This document shows, piece after piece, positions 33,858-45,189 of a stretch of DNA of 64,000 bases; the first letter of the stretch is position 1, and every line of letters starts with the position of its first letter. Both the position numbers and the translations under genes were made by a program. The notes under the pieces were generated by a model. It was given only the letters and a program-made list of their open reading frames with translations. It was not told the DNA's origin and did not search any database. Location: NCBI GenBank assembly GCA_946406115.1, contig OX291542.1, forward strand, positions 2,442,959 through 2,506,958, written 5' to 3'. The stretch comes from Apoda limacodes (Eukaryota; Arthropoda; Insecta; Lepidoptera; Limacodidae).

Positions 33858-36746
33858 TCAGTCCCAAGGATTTTTATCATTAACATAGTCTGAAATATTG
33901 TAATATGCCTTTTTACAAAGTACCTGCTTGATAAAAGATTTAAATTTACTTATTGATAGATTTTGAATTTTATTGGGAACTTTGTTGTAAAAGTGTATAC
34001 ATTGCCCCATAAAAGAGTTACTTATTTTGTGTAGACGTGTATCATGCACCAACAGCTTATTTTTACTTCTAGTATTTACTTTGTGAACGTCACTTTTCTT
34101 GCTGAAACTATTGATATTTTTATGTACATATAAAAGATTTTCATATATGTACTGCGACACTAAAGTTAAAATTTTTACTTCCCTAAACCTATCCCTCAGA
34201 GATATCCTAGATCCTAATTTATAAATAGCACGAATTGCCCTTTTTTGTAACAAAAATATTGTATTTACATCAGCAGCGCTACCCCACAATAGGATACCAT
34301 ATGTCATTAAACTATGGAAATAGCTAAAATATACTATTTTTGCAGTGTCGACATCGGTCAATTGTCTTATTTTCTTGATCGCATACACAGCAGAGCTAAG
34401 TTTTTTGGCTAGGTTATGAATATGAGGACCCCATTGAAGTTTGGAGTCCAGCGTTATGCCAAGAAAGACTGTTGAATAAACAAGTTCTAATTGCTCGCCA
34501 TTAATATTAATACATGTCTGTCTCTGACTAACATTTGGTAATGTAAATTTAACACATTTGGTTTTTTTTTCATTAAGTAACAAATTATTAGCGTTAAACC
34601 AATTTACAAGTTTAGAAAGGGCATCATTTAATTCATTATAACATGTCTGTCGTCTCTTAACTTTAAAAAGCAAAGAGGTGTCATCAGCAAATAAGACAAT
34701 GTCATGGTTTTTTACATTATATGGGAGATCGTTAATGTAAATAAGAAATAGAAAAGGACCTAAAATTGAGCCCTGAGGGACTCCTATAGTGACTGCTGAT
34801 CCCGGAGATCTTTCACCGTTGACATCTATTTTCTGTACTCTCCTACTCATATAGGATGTCAAAAGGTCGAGAGCTTTGCCTCTAATACCATAGTGATGTA
34901 GCTTCCTGATGAGATTTTCATGTTGAACACAGTCAAATGCCTTAGATAAATCACAAAACACTCCAAGGGCGTCATGCGAATCCTCCCAGGCGTTATATAT
35001 ATTTTTTAATAGTGCCACTCCTGCATCGGTTGTGGAACGGCCTTTCATAAAGCCAAACTGTTTACTACTAAGTAGCTCATTAATACAGAAATGGCTTAAC
35101 ATTTGACAAAGTATGATTTTTTCAAAAACTTTACTGAGTATAGGTAGTATTGAAATAGGCCGAAAATTATTAGGATCTGTTGAACTACCTGATTTAAAAA
35201 GAGGTATAACTTTGCTAAGTTTCATCTCATCAGGAAACACACCACTATCAACACAACTATTAAATATAATGGCTAAGGGTTGTGCTATAACATGAATAAT
35301 TGAATTTATAGTTTTTACAGAAAGTCCCCAAAGGTCTGTGGTGTTTTTAATTTCTAATGTTTTAAATGTATTAATGATATCTGTAGGACTAATGTTTTTA
35401 AATACAAAGGGAACGTTACATTCAGGAACACTAGCTTTTAATAATTTTTCTGCTAAGATTGGACTTGAGTTTAGATGTTCAGTTGTTTTGAATGGGATAT
35501 TCCTAAAAAACTGTTCAAAGGCAACTGCTACCTCAGAATTTGTTTTAAAACTAGCATCATCTACAATCAACTCAAAGTCCTGACAAGAATTCCTAGCTTT
35601 ACCAGTTTCATTATTTATTATGTTCCATGTAGTTTTTATTTTATTTGTTGAATTTTTTACTTTATGTCTGAGGTGAATTGCTTTTGCAACAAGACAGACC
35701 TTTTTAAAGGTTTTTGAGTATTTTTTTAAATATTCCCTAAATATTTGGCTATTATTATATGTTTTTTCTTTATATAATTCATACAGTTTACGCCTACTTT
35801 TATGAATACCTGGGGTAGCCCATTCACTAAAACTAAAGCGACTGGAAATAAGTTTCTTTTTTGCAGTAAATATTTTATTATACTCTGTAGTAATAGTGTC
35901 AAGAACAGTATTGTACATATCATTTGGGTTGCCATTATAAAGCAAATCTGGAAGTTTATGCATTAAGTTAGATTTAAATGATTCAACCCGTTTAGTTGTT
36001 ATTGGTATAAATTTAATTTCCTTTTTACTAATACTATTCTTTCTTTCTAAAACCACTAACTGTCCACAATGATCTGACTCTAGATTGCTTATAATTGATT
36101 TTTGAATTGGTTTTATGTCAGTAAATATATTGTCGATGCAAGTGGCACTGGATACAGCAATTCTAGTTGGTTCACAAAACAAATTATTTAAATTAAAAGA
36201 CTGAAATAAGGCAAGCAATCTGGTGCTTAATGAGCTATTTTCCAAAATGTTTATATTGAAGTCTCCACAAACAATGATTTATTTATTAGAATTGCTGATT
36301 TTATTCAGCACTTCTTCCATAACTAATTCAAAATTATCATAAATTGCACAAGGCGGCTTGTATACACTCACAACAATGAGATGCTCAACTTCTATACAGG
36401 ACAGCTCGGCAGTTCGCTCAACTGAGAGGCTCACAATGTCTTTACGTTCCTTAAACTTTAGCTGTTTATTAACTAAAATTAAAGAGCCACCATGGATAGC
36501 ATTTACTCGGCTGAACGAACTTCCCACCTGGTGATTAGTGAAATTGAACATCAACTGATGGCTGCGTAGCCAGTGTTCAGTGATACATAAAATGTCAATC
36601 TTTTGGCAGTTTATGAACAATTCAATTTCTAGTTCTTTCTGAGACATTCCTTGTATATTCTGATGCACCAGGTTCAATGGAATATTATTTTTAGTATGAC
36701 AAAGTTTATTGTTTTGTTTCTGTTTGCATAAAACTTGAGTAGACAT
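33858..36746 (-). pseudogene. LINE ORF2: endonuclease-reverse transcriptase, one in-frame stop
   Basis: The ATG at 36746 starts MSTQVLCKQ. The AP-endonuclease part shows NLVHQNIQGMS, ILCITEHWLRSHQL and GGSLILVNK. A single TAA at 36281-36279 interrupts the frame. The same frame resumes at once with IIVCGDFNINILENSS, the conserved GDFN motif, so this is one ORF with a nonsense change. The reverse transcriptase follows: FKSGSSTDPNNFRPISILPI, GVFCDLSKAFDCVQHENL, GVPQGSILGPFLF, an intact LFADDTSLLF, and a thumb region ending in YNKVPNKIQ. Combined length is about 960 residues, usual for this LINE class. Genes antisense to it are not supported. Confidence 0.9.
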
Positions 36747-36820
36747 AGATTGTTTAATATAATCATTATTAATGTTGGAATTATATAATATGCCAAAGTG
36801 GTCCTTTGTTGTCTGAAAAT

Positions 36821-37816
36821 TTAATTTAAATTATTACATGTCAAATTATTATACTGCTCAATAGAAGCAGGTTGTTTAGCTAAATGACTAGCTGAAATGT
36901 CAATTACACTATTATAATTGCACTGCTCAATGGAAGCAGGTTGTTTAGCCAAATACTTGGCTGAAATGTCAATTACACTACTATAATTACACTGCTCAAT
37001 AAAAGCAGATTGTTTAGCCAAATTATTGGCTGTGGTATTAATATAAAATGATAGCGACAAGGCTAACACTCTGGTACAATGGTGTGTGAGATAATATTTA
37101 TGTCTTGTCCTTATATAATTATGTCTAAAAATACTGTTAGTATCTATCACATGAAAGTTATTGTTATTGCTAGACATAGTATGCAAAGCTAAATTTAACT
37201 CACATCTAAGGTTGTTTTCCTCCTGTGGCAAACCCTTACAATAGGGAAATGTAAACATTACAATTTTTTTTACTTTAAGTGCGCTTATACTATTATAATA
37301 TTGTCTTAATTCACTTTTATTTACATTACCCCTGTTACCGATAAATATTACTAATGTAGAGGATGGAGTGATTTTGTCAGACTTAATTAAACTTCTCATT
37401 ATATTAACATAATTGGCATTTGGCATACAATTATTTAAAACCGGTTGTCCTACACTTGAGCTGAGAAAGTGTCCAAAACCTTTTCCCATTTCATCGCAAA
37501 ACATTACTATATTGTCATCAACATTACATTTTTGTGAAACACTAGTTGAGTGAGAACTGTTGTGAGCATATGATTGTTGCTCGGATTCCAAACTGACACA
37601 CATTGATGACTGGGGTGTTGGTAAAAGTAGTAACGAGGCTGCACAATCCGGCTGTGAATCGCTGAGGCGTTTACAATCACACATACTGTGATTGAGTTGT
37701 AATGATTCAAAACGCTCTGCATTATAATTACTCAATTCAATTAGCTCATTCATAGCCAGTGTGTGCTCCTCCATCTCTCTCAGAGACTCTTCATACTTGC
37801 AGGTCATCATCTGCAA
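36821..37816 (-). pseudogene. LINE ORF1, C-terminal part (SGNH-esterase-like region and repeats)
   Basis: 331 codons. A coiled-coil-like start (EESLREMEEHTLAMNELIEL) is followed by an alpha/beta region: VMFCDEMGKGFGHFL, TLVIFIGNRGNVNKSEL, KKIVMFTFPYC and YYLTHHCTRVLALSL. The layout recalls the SGNH-hydrolase/esterase domain of some CR1-type ORF1 proteins, but the usual GDS serine and the GxND asparagine positions look altered (CDEMG; GNRGN). The C-terminus holds three ~32-residue repeats of the type LAKQPASIEQCNYNSVIDIS. The SGNH link is an inference. Confidence 0.6.
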
Positions 37817-37836
37817 GGATGTATGTAAATCTTTTG

Positions 37837-37986
37837 ACGTGACAACGTCTTATAAATTGGTTTGCCGGGTGACACTTCAAGAAACTGCGTTACGCTCCGC
37901 TCACGTTATGCGCTCACAATGAGAGCGAGTGAGAGGCACGCGCCCGCCTAAGAGCGAGAGAGACAGACATAAAATCATTGTCACGT
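37837..37986. mobile_element. ~150-bp MITE inserted in LINE ORF1
   Basis: The ends acgtgacaacg (37837) and cattgtcacgt (to 37986) are inverted. The interior has cgctccgctcacgttatgcg and agagcgagagagacagac. It separates the ORF1 N-terminal frame (38330-37914) from the C-terminal frame (37816-36821) and brings in the stops between them. Exact ends and target duplication are uncertain. Confidence 0.5.
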
Positions 37987-38330
37987 AAAACTTTCGCCCG
38001 TATACCGACTTTTATTTGCAAGTCGAGTAAATGTGTATCAGTTTTATGTTGTAGCCTACTGTTTTCTAATTGCAACTTACATACTTCCAGATGTTCCACT
38101 AACTGTAATTTTTCTTTGCAGTAATTTACATTTCTACTAAATATTTTTTGCTTTTTGATCATTTTTTCATTTTTTTTTATAAATCTGTTGATTTTGATGT
38201 ATTTTTTTATCTGTTTTCTACTGCACTTAGCAAGCCTCACTGGTTTAGAAGAAATAATGGTGTCATCACCTGTAAGATCTATAGTGGTGGTATTGCTAGT
38301 TGCAGCAGAAACAAGATTGTGAAGAAACAA
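37987..38330 (-). pseudogene. LINE ORF1, N-terminal part (coiled coil)
   Basis: The frame is open right up to the element's 5' boundary, with no real start codon, so it is truncated. It shows TIDLTGDDTIISSKP (SUMO-interaction-like IDLTGDD), a lysine-rich stretch, and a heptad-like segment KEKLQLVEHLEVCKLQLENS. The ORF1 assignment follows from its position upstream of ORF2. Confidence 0.55.
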
Positions 38331-38382
38331 GGTATGTATTCAAGCCTACGTTTCCAAAATATATGTCCATAACATATATATA

Positions 38383-39154
38383 CAGTAGAGCGTCGATTAT
38401 CCGAACTAATTGGGGGACTAAGGTGTTCGGAAAACCGGTATTTTCGGATAATCGAACTACTTATATGTGTATTGATTCAGCCATACATATTTACGTACAG
38501 GTTAATGAAAACTATATTAACATTAAAATATACGTGGGACACTCAGAAAGTTTTGAGGAACTAAAATACTAACTTCTATGGATAAAATATTTTAATTAAA
38601 TCTTTTCAAAGTACTCTCCACCAGCCTGTATACAAAGTTTCATGCATCTGAAACAATTTTTGAAACATTTTTTTCTAGTCCACCGCAGACACCTCTTCAA
38701 AGTCCTTCTCGAACGCTGCTAGCGCGTCTTCCGGGGTTGAAAACTGTATCCCTTTCAGCTAAATTTTTATTATAGGGAATAAAAAGAAGTGACACGGTGC
38801 CAGATCAGGACTGTAAGGAGGGTGAGCCAAGACTCTGACCGGTGTGGTGTCCAGGAAGTCCCTCGTTTTGAGCGCTGACTGCGCGGACGCGTTGCCATGG
38901 TAAAGCAGTACCAGAGCCCTGTGTTCGGTCGCTTGTTGCTCATTGCAGTCAAAAATTCTGGCAGGCATTGTGTGGTATACCATTCGGCGTTGATGCTACA
39001 TACGAGTACAATTAACAAGTCAACAAGTCGCGACACGTGCGCGAGCACTGTAGCGCGGAAGGCGGGAGGGAGGCACGCGCGGATCGGGCGGGCGTAGTAG
39101 TTCGGATAAGCGGTCGTTCGGTTGAGCGACGTTCGGATAATCGACGCTCCACTG
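38383..39154. mobile_element. 772-bp pogo/Tigger-like element, TA duplication
   Basis: Ends cagtagagcgtcgattatcc and, inverted, ggataatcgacgctccactg, with one mismatch. TA lies on both sides, within a tatata run. The subterminal ttatccgaac motif is repeated. No pogo transposase remains; the interior is occupied by a mariner remnant. Confidence 0.75.
38530..39015 (-). pseudogene. Dead mariner transposase fragment inside the pogo-like element
   Basis: The minus frame 38983-38759 reads LVLLYHGNASAQSALKTRDF and HPPYSPDLAPCHFFLFP. In DD34D mariners the pattern is YHDNA...SPDLAPxD. Here both visible catalytic aspartates are lost (D to G and D to H). Only the C-terminal catalytic part is present. 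Confidence 0.75.
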
Positions 39155-39202
39155 TATATATATATATATAAAGTAGGCTTAAATATAAGGCTTGAATACA
39201 TA

Positions 39203-40488
39203 CCAACGTTCATATATGTATATATAACACATTTGAATGAATATAAGACAATAGTTTTGGGTTTCTATTACTGTGTACTTTCACTTTGCTCCAAATATTC
39301 AAACTCCGAAATTTTCAGTTTACTAAGTAAAAAAAATACGATTAGTTTTTGGAAAACTCCTTCAATTTTGATGCTATCACAACTTATAAAAAACCATTTT
39401 AAGGGTAAAAAACAATTAAAAGAGCTACGACTTTTTTCATTACAATATATAGTGAAAAACCTTTTATTTTAAAACGGTGAAGGGTCAAAGGGCTCGAGAG
39501 AGACTGTGATTGAGCTGCCGCGCGTTCTTTAAACAATCATATCTCCGTCAATTTTTGTGTGACAAAAAAAAAGAAAAACAATTTTTTTGACAAAAAAAGA
39601 CCTACATTTTTTATTATTATACTTTTATACGTATCATTTTTGAGATATTATGAAAAGAAGGTCGTTTTTGTAAAAAAATCGAAAATTTCAATTTTCTTAA
39701 AATCGTGATTTTTTTGAAAAATATGTGTCCTCAAGCAGCCAAACTGCTAGAATCCATCAAACTCTTTATACTAGAGTCAATTCTAGACGGAACACGATTT
39801 TAATTTTCGTGGAAATGGCACTTATGAAATCCATTGATTTAAAAGAAAAAAACATTAGAAGTTCCTCTTATTTGCATTACAGCTCACTCATTTTACGTGC
39901 AAAAGACTTTTAACAGTGCTCATTTTAAAGCTTATTTCAAGCACTACAAAACCCTATTTCATAAGAATGCATAAAATGTATCTGCTCGCCGCTAGATGGC
40001 ATTGAATACATCGATTAAATTTCAGACAAAATAAAAAACGACTTTGATCTTTCATATCTAGCTTAATATTGCACTTAGAACACTTTATAAAAAAAACCGA
40101 TTTGTTCAGTTTTTTACCTGCTACAATTCTGTTCATCAAAATTTTTTCGTTAAAATGCTTATTTTTGAAGATATTTGCAAAACACCGATGAAAAACGTGA
40201 AAAAATTCCGAATTTTCAATTGCCAATAACTTGAAAAGTTTTTGGGTTTTTGAAAAACTTTATAGAACATTTTTTTCTTAAAATTAGGTCTTCTATCGAT
40301 GTCTGAAGTTATTTTGAAGAAAAAAAATTACACCACCAAGAAGGGGTGGCAACCACCCCCAGGGTGGGTGCGAAGTTCAGATCATTTTCACTTTTGAAGT
40401 TAAGGGTAAGATGAGCCTAATTCCAAAATTTCATGCAAATCGGGTCTCAGTAAAAAAATTCGGACCAATAACGCTTCAATGACTGCAC
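39203..40488. repeat. Right arm of the composite inverted-repeat element
   Basis: AT-rich, non-coding. The outer ~115 bp matches the complement of 32931-33050. The sequence has many poly-T tracts and a short spurious minus frame at 39954-40226. Confidence 0.5.
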
Positions 40489-41010
40489 TAAAAGGTCGTT
40501 GGTTCAAACCGAGCGGAGAGGACAAATTACTGTCCAATCGCCTCATCTCTAAAATTTTGAAGCCGTAAAATCAGCACGTCATTTTACTGATTGATATCTA
40601 TTTTTTATAGAAAAAAGACTTTAGTAAACTTAACATTCCTATTAAGTACGGAAACTTCCATTTTAACCGTTTAGGTTAATTACCGCAAAAATATATTTTT
40701 ATTTAAAACTGGAATTTCCTAAGATAAGTGCGTTCAAATATACTAAAACACATTAAAAAGAGCAGTATTGATTTGTTTTACCGAGGTCAGACTAACACTA
40801 TCACAATCGACAGATAACATATATACAAAGGATCCCCGGTGTTATCTCATGGACCCATGACTTGACCCATTAGTTTGTCCCATGAATGGGACCACGAGGA
40901 AAACCTATTTCTCGTACTACACAATTATCACGTTTATCATCATAAATTCTACAACCGGTATCTTTGAATTTGGGTGTTGCCCCTATATTAAAAAAATCTA
41001 TTTTTTTATT
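40489..41010. other. Non-coding stretch with a B-box-like start
   Basis: Immediately outside the composite element, ggtcgttggttcaaaccgag resembles a Pol III B box and could be a truncated SINE. The rest shows nothing I recognise. Confidence 0.3.
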
Positions 41011-41011
41011 A

Positions 41012-41227
41012 TTACTTTCGCTTCGTGACCTTCATTGTAGGTACTTTAAGTGCATAGTATTTCGCGAATGTTAACGTTTCCGGTGGTCCGTCTCCGTCAA
41101 AGGACCGGATAATGTAGGAAACGGTGGAAGTTTCTAAGCATCCATTCTTAGGTCCATTACCGGTTTCGTGTTTTTTGAATATCGATTTCAAAAGAGTCTC
41201 GATAGGTTGTGACATTAGCTTTGTCAC
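41012..41227 (-). pseudogene. Short unclassified coding-like frame
   Basis: 71 codons with balanced composition: SQPIETLLKSIFKKHETGNG and SYIIRSFDGDGPPETLTFAK. I do not recognise the family. The neighbours are all transposon debris, so a mobile-element origin is the most likely guess. Confidence 0.25.
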
Positions 41228-41229
41228 AA

Positions 41230-42649
41230 TAATTCTTAACGTTCTGGTCTCTGCGGACGCACAAAAAAACTATTTGATTTTGATTTGTAGTTGAATATTT
41301 CCAGCTATCTACTAATCTTAAGGCTGCAACTCTACTTCTTCTTACTAGTGAAAAAACCGGAGTGTTAATAGTTACTAGGTTTTTACTATGTTCTTGTTAC
41401 TGTGTTGTGATCGTGTGTAAAATAGGTATTTACTAACTATACTTTTATTAACACGCACGACGGTTTTTTTTTATATCCGTCTTATATCTTCGGATATAAC
41501 CACTTTTCTTCGCGGCTACTGCGAAGGCCGTGCGCGTCAGCCTGTTAGCTCTTTAGACTCCAAATCCTCGGCCTGCCTGGAGTACACTGTGCTCCAATTC
41601 CTGGGCCTGTGCGGTAGCAGTGCTTCAGCCTGAACACCGCTTCACACCGAGGCTACGGGGTGAACTGCGCCCACGTGCAACATTGCATTGTGCTAGCCAC
41701 GTGCGGCCTTACATTGTGCCTGCCACGTGCGGCATATCTTACATTACTCAATACACGTCGATAGGTCACTTAAATTCAGTCCCGTCCGCGTCTACTTACT
41801 ACGGCGGCGGAGACCTGCGGGGTGTCCTTCACGTGCAAGACATCTGATCGGGCTCTAGGCCGAAAAAACTCTATTTTTAATTCCATCTCTAATAAAGGCT
41901 TGAAAACTATACACTTTGAACTCCGTGTAGGCAGGCTCTCGTTTTCTCAGTCTTTCTATTTAGTCAGGTAGTTCTATACTGTTATAAAATAGATAGTTTC
42001 TATACAGATATTACTATACTAAGGGTTAAGAATCACCTTATGTGATTAGGGTAATATTAAGAGTGGTAGGGAACTGCAAGTACTCCCTCGAATAAGACGC
42101 CCTAACAATAAAGCGGGGCATAGCGAGTACTTGCTCGAATGAGCGGCCCGAACTGGGGTAGTACAGAAAACCGCGACTATAATAATAATTTGTTGTTATG
42201 TTGTGACCATAATAACTTTGCTAAGCTAGCGGTGAGTAAGGTTGCCAGAGCTCTTTGAGGATTTGCTGCGCGGACAGCGGAGGACCGGCGGTGCTTGTTG
42301 CTGTCTTTGCTCGGCGTAGACGCGGCGTGCTGGTTCGGCGGTCAGGGAGACCTGAAGAAACGACTGACCGCTGGCCGCCCGCAGGTTGAACGGATTCTCG
42401 AACCTAGGGATCACTTAATCTCCGCCCTGGGAGGCTGATCTGCCAGCCTGTGTAAAGTCTCAGAAGTGGTAGTCGTGCCGGAGAAGGAGACCGGAGTGGA
42501 CCCGGCTACTACAACAGAGGCGGACCAGGGGCCTTCCGCTCGCCGTGCCTGCAACCGTATTATCTGTGCCGACCTTTGGAAATTCTAGAACCGCACCTTT
42601 TGTCCTCTAAGCTGTCTGTGCAGTGAATCCTCATATTAAGTCTAAGTAA
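41230..42649. other. GC-richer non-coding region upstream of a LINE
   Basis: Includes ccacgtgcggccttacattg with near repeats (gccacgtgcgg twice, about 32 bp apart). It may hold the 5' leader and degraded ORF1 of the following LINE, but I cannot place an ORF1. Confidence 0.3.
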
Positions 42650-45090
42650 CTTTTAAAAAAAAAAGCTACAAAAATAAGAAAAAGAGTTTTTCAGCGGCCG
42701 CTTCATCCACATTTAATTTGGACTTTTGCAACATTAGGGGTATTCACGGAAATCTTAACGCAGTCCACTTCCATCTGGAGACTGCGCAGCCGACCATTCT
42801 TTTTCTAACGGAGACGCAGATATCCTGCCCGGCCGATACATCATACCTTCACTATCCCGGCTACAAACTTGAGCACAATTTTGTGAGTCGTGCCGGTGTA
42901 TGTATGTTCGTCCGGGAGGATATCCGCTGTCGCCGCCTTCATAGCCTTGAAGACAAGGACCTGTCGATATTGTGGGTCCGCGTAGATAACGGCGGCCACA
43001 CTCCTATCTATGCGTGCCTATACAGGTCTCATAGCGGTGACACGGACGTAACTCGACTCTTCGAGCATCTTGTCAGTTTGACGACTGACAAAGTTCTAGA
43101 GCAATATCCCACAGCAGAACTAGTTATTTTGGGAGACTTAAACGCCCACCATCGTGGGTGGCTCAGTTCTCGAACCAATAACTATGCAGGAATATCTGCT
43201 CAAGAATTTGCTCTGACCTATGGATTCTCTCAGCTGGTACTTTCTCCAACGAGAATACCAGATATAGAGGACCATACAAGCTCCTTACTGGACCTTCTGC
43301 TGACTACACGTCCGGACGGATATTCCATCTCAGTGTCATGCACACAACCCGATCCATCTGGCCATCTTGGCCCATAGTGCTAAAGAGGAAGCCGATCTAC
43401 TGGGCAGTCCCTTTGCCTCAAACTCGAATATGAACGATGAAGGCGCTGTACCACCTACTATACCGTGGTGCGGTAAGACCATGCCAGAAATCTCCATAAC
43501 ACAGCGGGAGGTCCGGCGGGCGTTGCTTTCTCTAAACGTTCATAAGTCGAGTGGGCCAGACGGTATACCAGCAGTGGTGCTTAAGCAGTGTGCTGCTGAG
43601 TTATGTCCTGTACTCACGCGCCTCTTCGCGCTTTCCTACCATACTAGGCAATTTCCGTCTTCATGGAAGACTGCGAATGTGCACAGGCCTATCGCTATTA
43701 CCTCTCTCCTCTCCAAGGTGATGGAGCGTGTGATTAACACACAGCTTCTAAGATACCTAGAAGAACACGACCTGGTCAGTGATGACGCCACGGCTGTCGA
43801 CTGGTGACCTTCTTGTGTATCTTACACACCGATGGGCACTAGCCATTGAGAGTCAGGGGGAGGCAGTGGCATGTAGCCTGGACACAGCGAAGGCGTTCGA
43901 TCGGGTCTTCCACCAGGGTCTTCTATCGAAGTTGCCATCTTACGGAGTGCCCGAGGGTTTGTGCAAATGGGTGGCTAGCTTTTTGTCCGGCAGACGCATA
44001 CGAACCGTCGCTGACGGTAGTTGCTCTGATAGCATGGACATTAATACTGGTGTCCCGCAAGGCTCTGTGCTGTCTCCTACGCTCTTTCTACATACTGCAT
44101 ATCAATGACATGTTATCCATCAACAACATACATAGCTATGCAGATGTCAGTACTGGAGACACTTATTACACGGGTCGTGCAAACATCCCTCGTTCCGTAG
44201 TGGAGGAATACTGCGGAGAACTTGTGTCTCAAATCAAGACCACACTGTCCAAGGTCTCTGACTGGGGACGGGTAAACTTGGTCCGATTTAACCCTACAAA
44301 GACACAAGTCTGCGCGTTCACCGCTAAGAAAACCCCATTCACTGTAGTCCCACAATTCCAGAACACTCCATCTCCAAGAGCATGGGGATCCTTGGTGTCG
44401 ACATCTCCAGCGATGTTCAGTTCCGAGATCGTTTACAAGATAAGGTGAAGCTGGCGTCCAAAAAACTAGGTGTACTAAATAGAGCGAGGCAGTACTTCAC
44501 GTCGGGGCAGAGGTTGCTGCTTTACAAGTCGCAAGTTCGGCCCCATATGGAGTACTGCTGCTGCTGGGCGGGTGCACCCAGATACCAGCTTGGACCTTTT
44601 GACTCGGTTCAACGACGGGCTGTGAGAATTGTAGACGATCCCAAACTTACTTACTGTATCAAACTCTTAAGCCTGATGAGAGATTTTGCCTTCCTGTGTG
44701 TGTTCTACCGCTTATACAATGGGATGTGTTCTGAAGAATTGTTCGAAATAATGCCCACGGCTACTTTCTACCATCGCACTGCTCGCCATAAGCAGGGAAT
44801 TCATTCTCATACTTTAGAACCGAAATGGTCGCGTACAGTGCGGTTTCAGAGAAACTTTCTCCCGCGAACGCTTGGGTTGTAGAATGAGCTCCCTGCCAAG
44901 GTTTTCTCTAAGGACTACAGTATTGAGTACTTCAAGAAAGAAGTTATTAGATTTCGGCAACGAACGTTTTTTGAAGGGTCGGCAACGCGCGAGTTATACC
45001 CCTGGTGTTGCAAGCGTCCATAGGCCAGGGTAACCGGTTACCATCAGGCGGACCGTGTGCTTGTTTGCCACCTTAGTCGTATTAAAATAT
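42650..45090 (+). pseudogene. Decayed APE-type LINE (jockey/CR1-like), frameshifted ORF2
   Basis: The endonuclease is in frame 42718-43377: FCNIRGIHGNLNAVHFHLET, LFLTETQISCPADTSY, AELVILGDLNAHHRGW. The RT then runs through three frames: 43367-43807 (KSSGPDGIPAVVLKQCAAEL), 43779-44108 ([33 protein letters not shown]) and 44382-44882 (YKSQVRPHMEYCCCWAGAP). The catalytic box reads YADVS where YADDS is expected. The 3' tail from about 44820 has the 'gcaagcgtccatagg...gtttgccacctta' end shared with four fragments elsewhere in the window. Confidence 0.85.
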
Positions 45091-45189
45091 TGTCTGTTAC
45101 GATAAAAGCGAAAGAGTATACATTACAACCTGCCTTACCCTTGAAAAGTAGTTTCTTTACAAATATATATTCATATTCAAAGAAACTGG

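Larger units (their letters stand above)
33593..38330 (-). mobile_element. 5'-truncated CR1/jockey-type LINE, 4-bp GGTA target duplication
   Basis: The 3' end is at 33593, where minus-strand sequence ends in a (tttgac)n-like tail (plus: aagtcaaagtcaaaatgg). The 5' end at 38330 falls within an open ORF1 frame, so the element is truncated there. GGTA flanks both sides (33589-33592 and 38331-38334). The order is ORF1 remnant, ORF2 endonuclease, then reverse transcriptase. It has an apparent MITE in ORF1 and one stop in ORF2, and is otherwise nearly complete over 4.7 kb, which suggests a fairly recent insertion. Confidence 0.8.
32931..40488. mobile_element. Composite inverted-repeat element with nested insertions
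   Basis: The ends are inverted: gtgcagtcattggagcga at 32931 and its complement ending at 40488, each next to TA. Homology continues inward through ggaattaggctcatcttacc. About 45 bp of inner homology (tgaacgttgg...tatatacatatatga) also pairs 33550-33592 with 39203-39245. Removing the LINE (33593-38330) and the pogo-like element (38383-39154) restores a palindromic centre, in which ggtatgtattcaagcc pairs with ggcttgaatacatacc. The middle parts of the arms are much diverged and of unequal length (about 660 and 1290 bp). No transposase of its own is seen. Confidence 0.6.

Noticed and set aside
34500..35583. Plus-strand frames opposite the LINE ORF2
   Set aside because: They are antisense shadows of the reverse transcriptase with no independent motif.
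39954..40226. 90-codon minus frame in the right arm of the composite element
   Set aside because: Low-complexity, Lys/Phe-rich translation of an AT-rich arm; nothing comparable is kept in the left arm.
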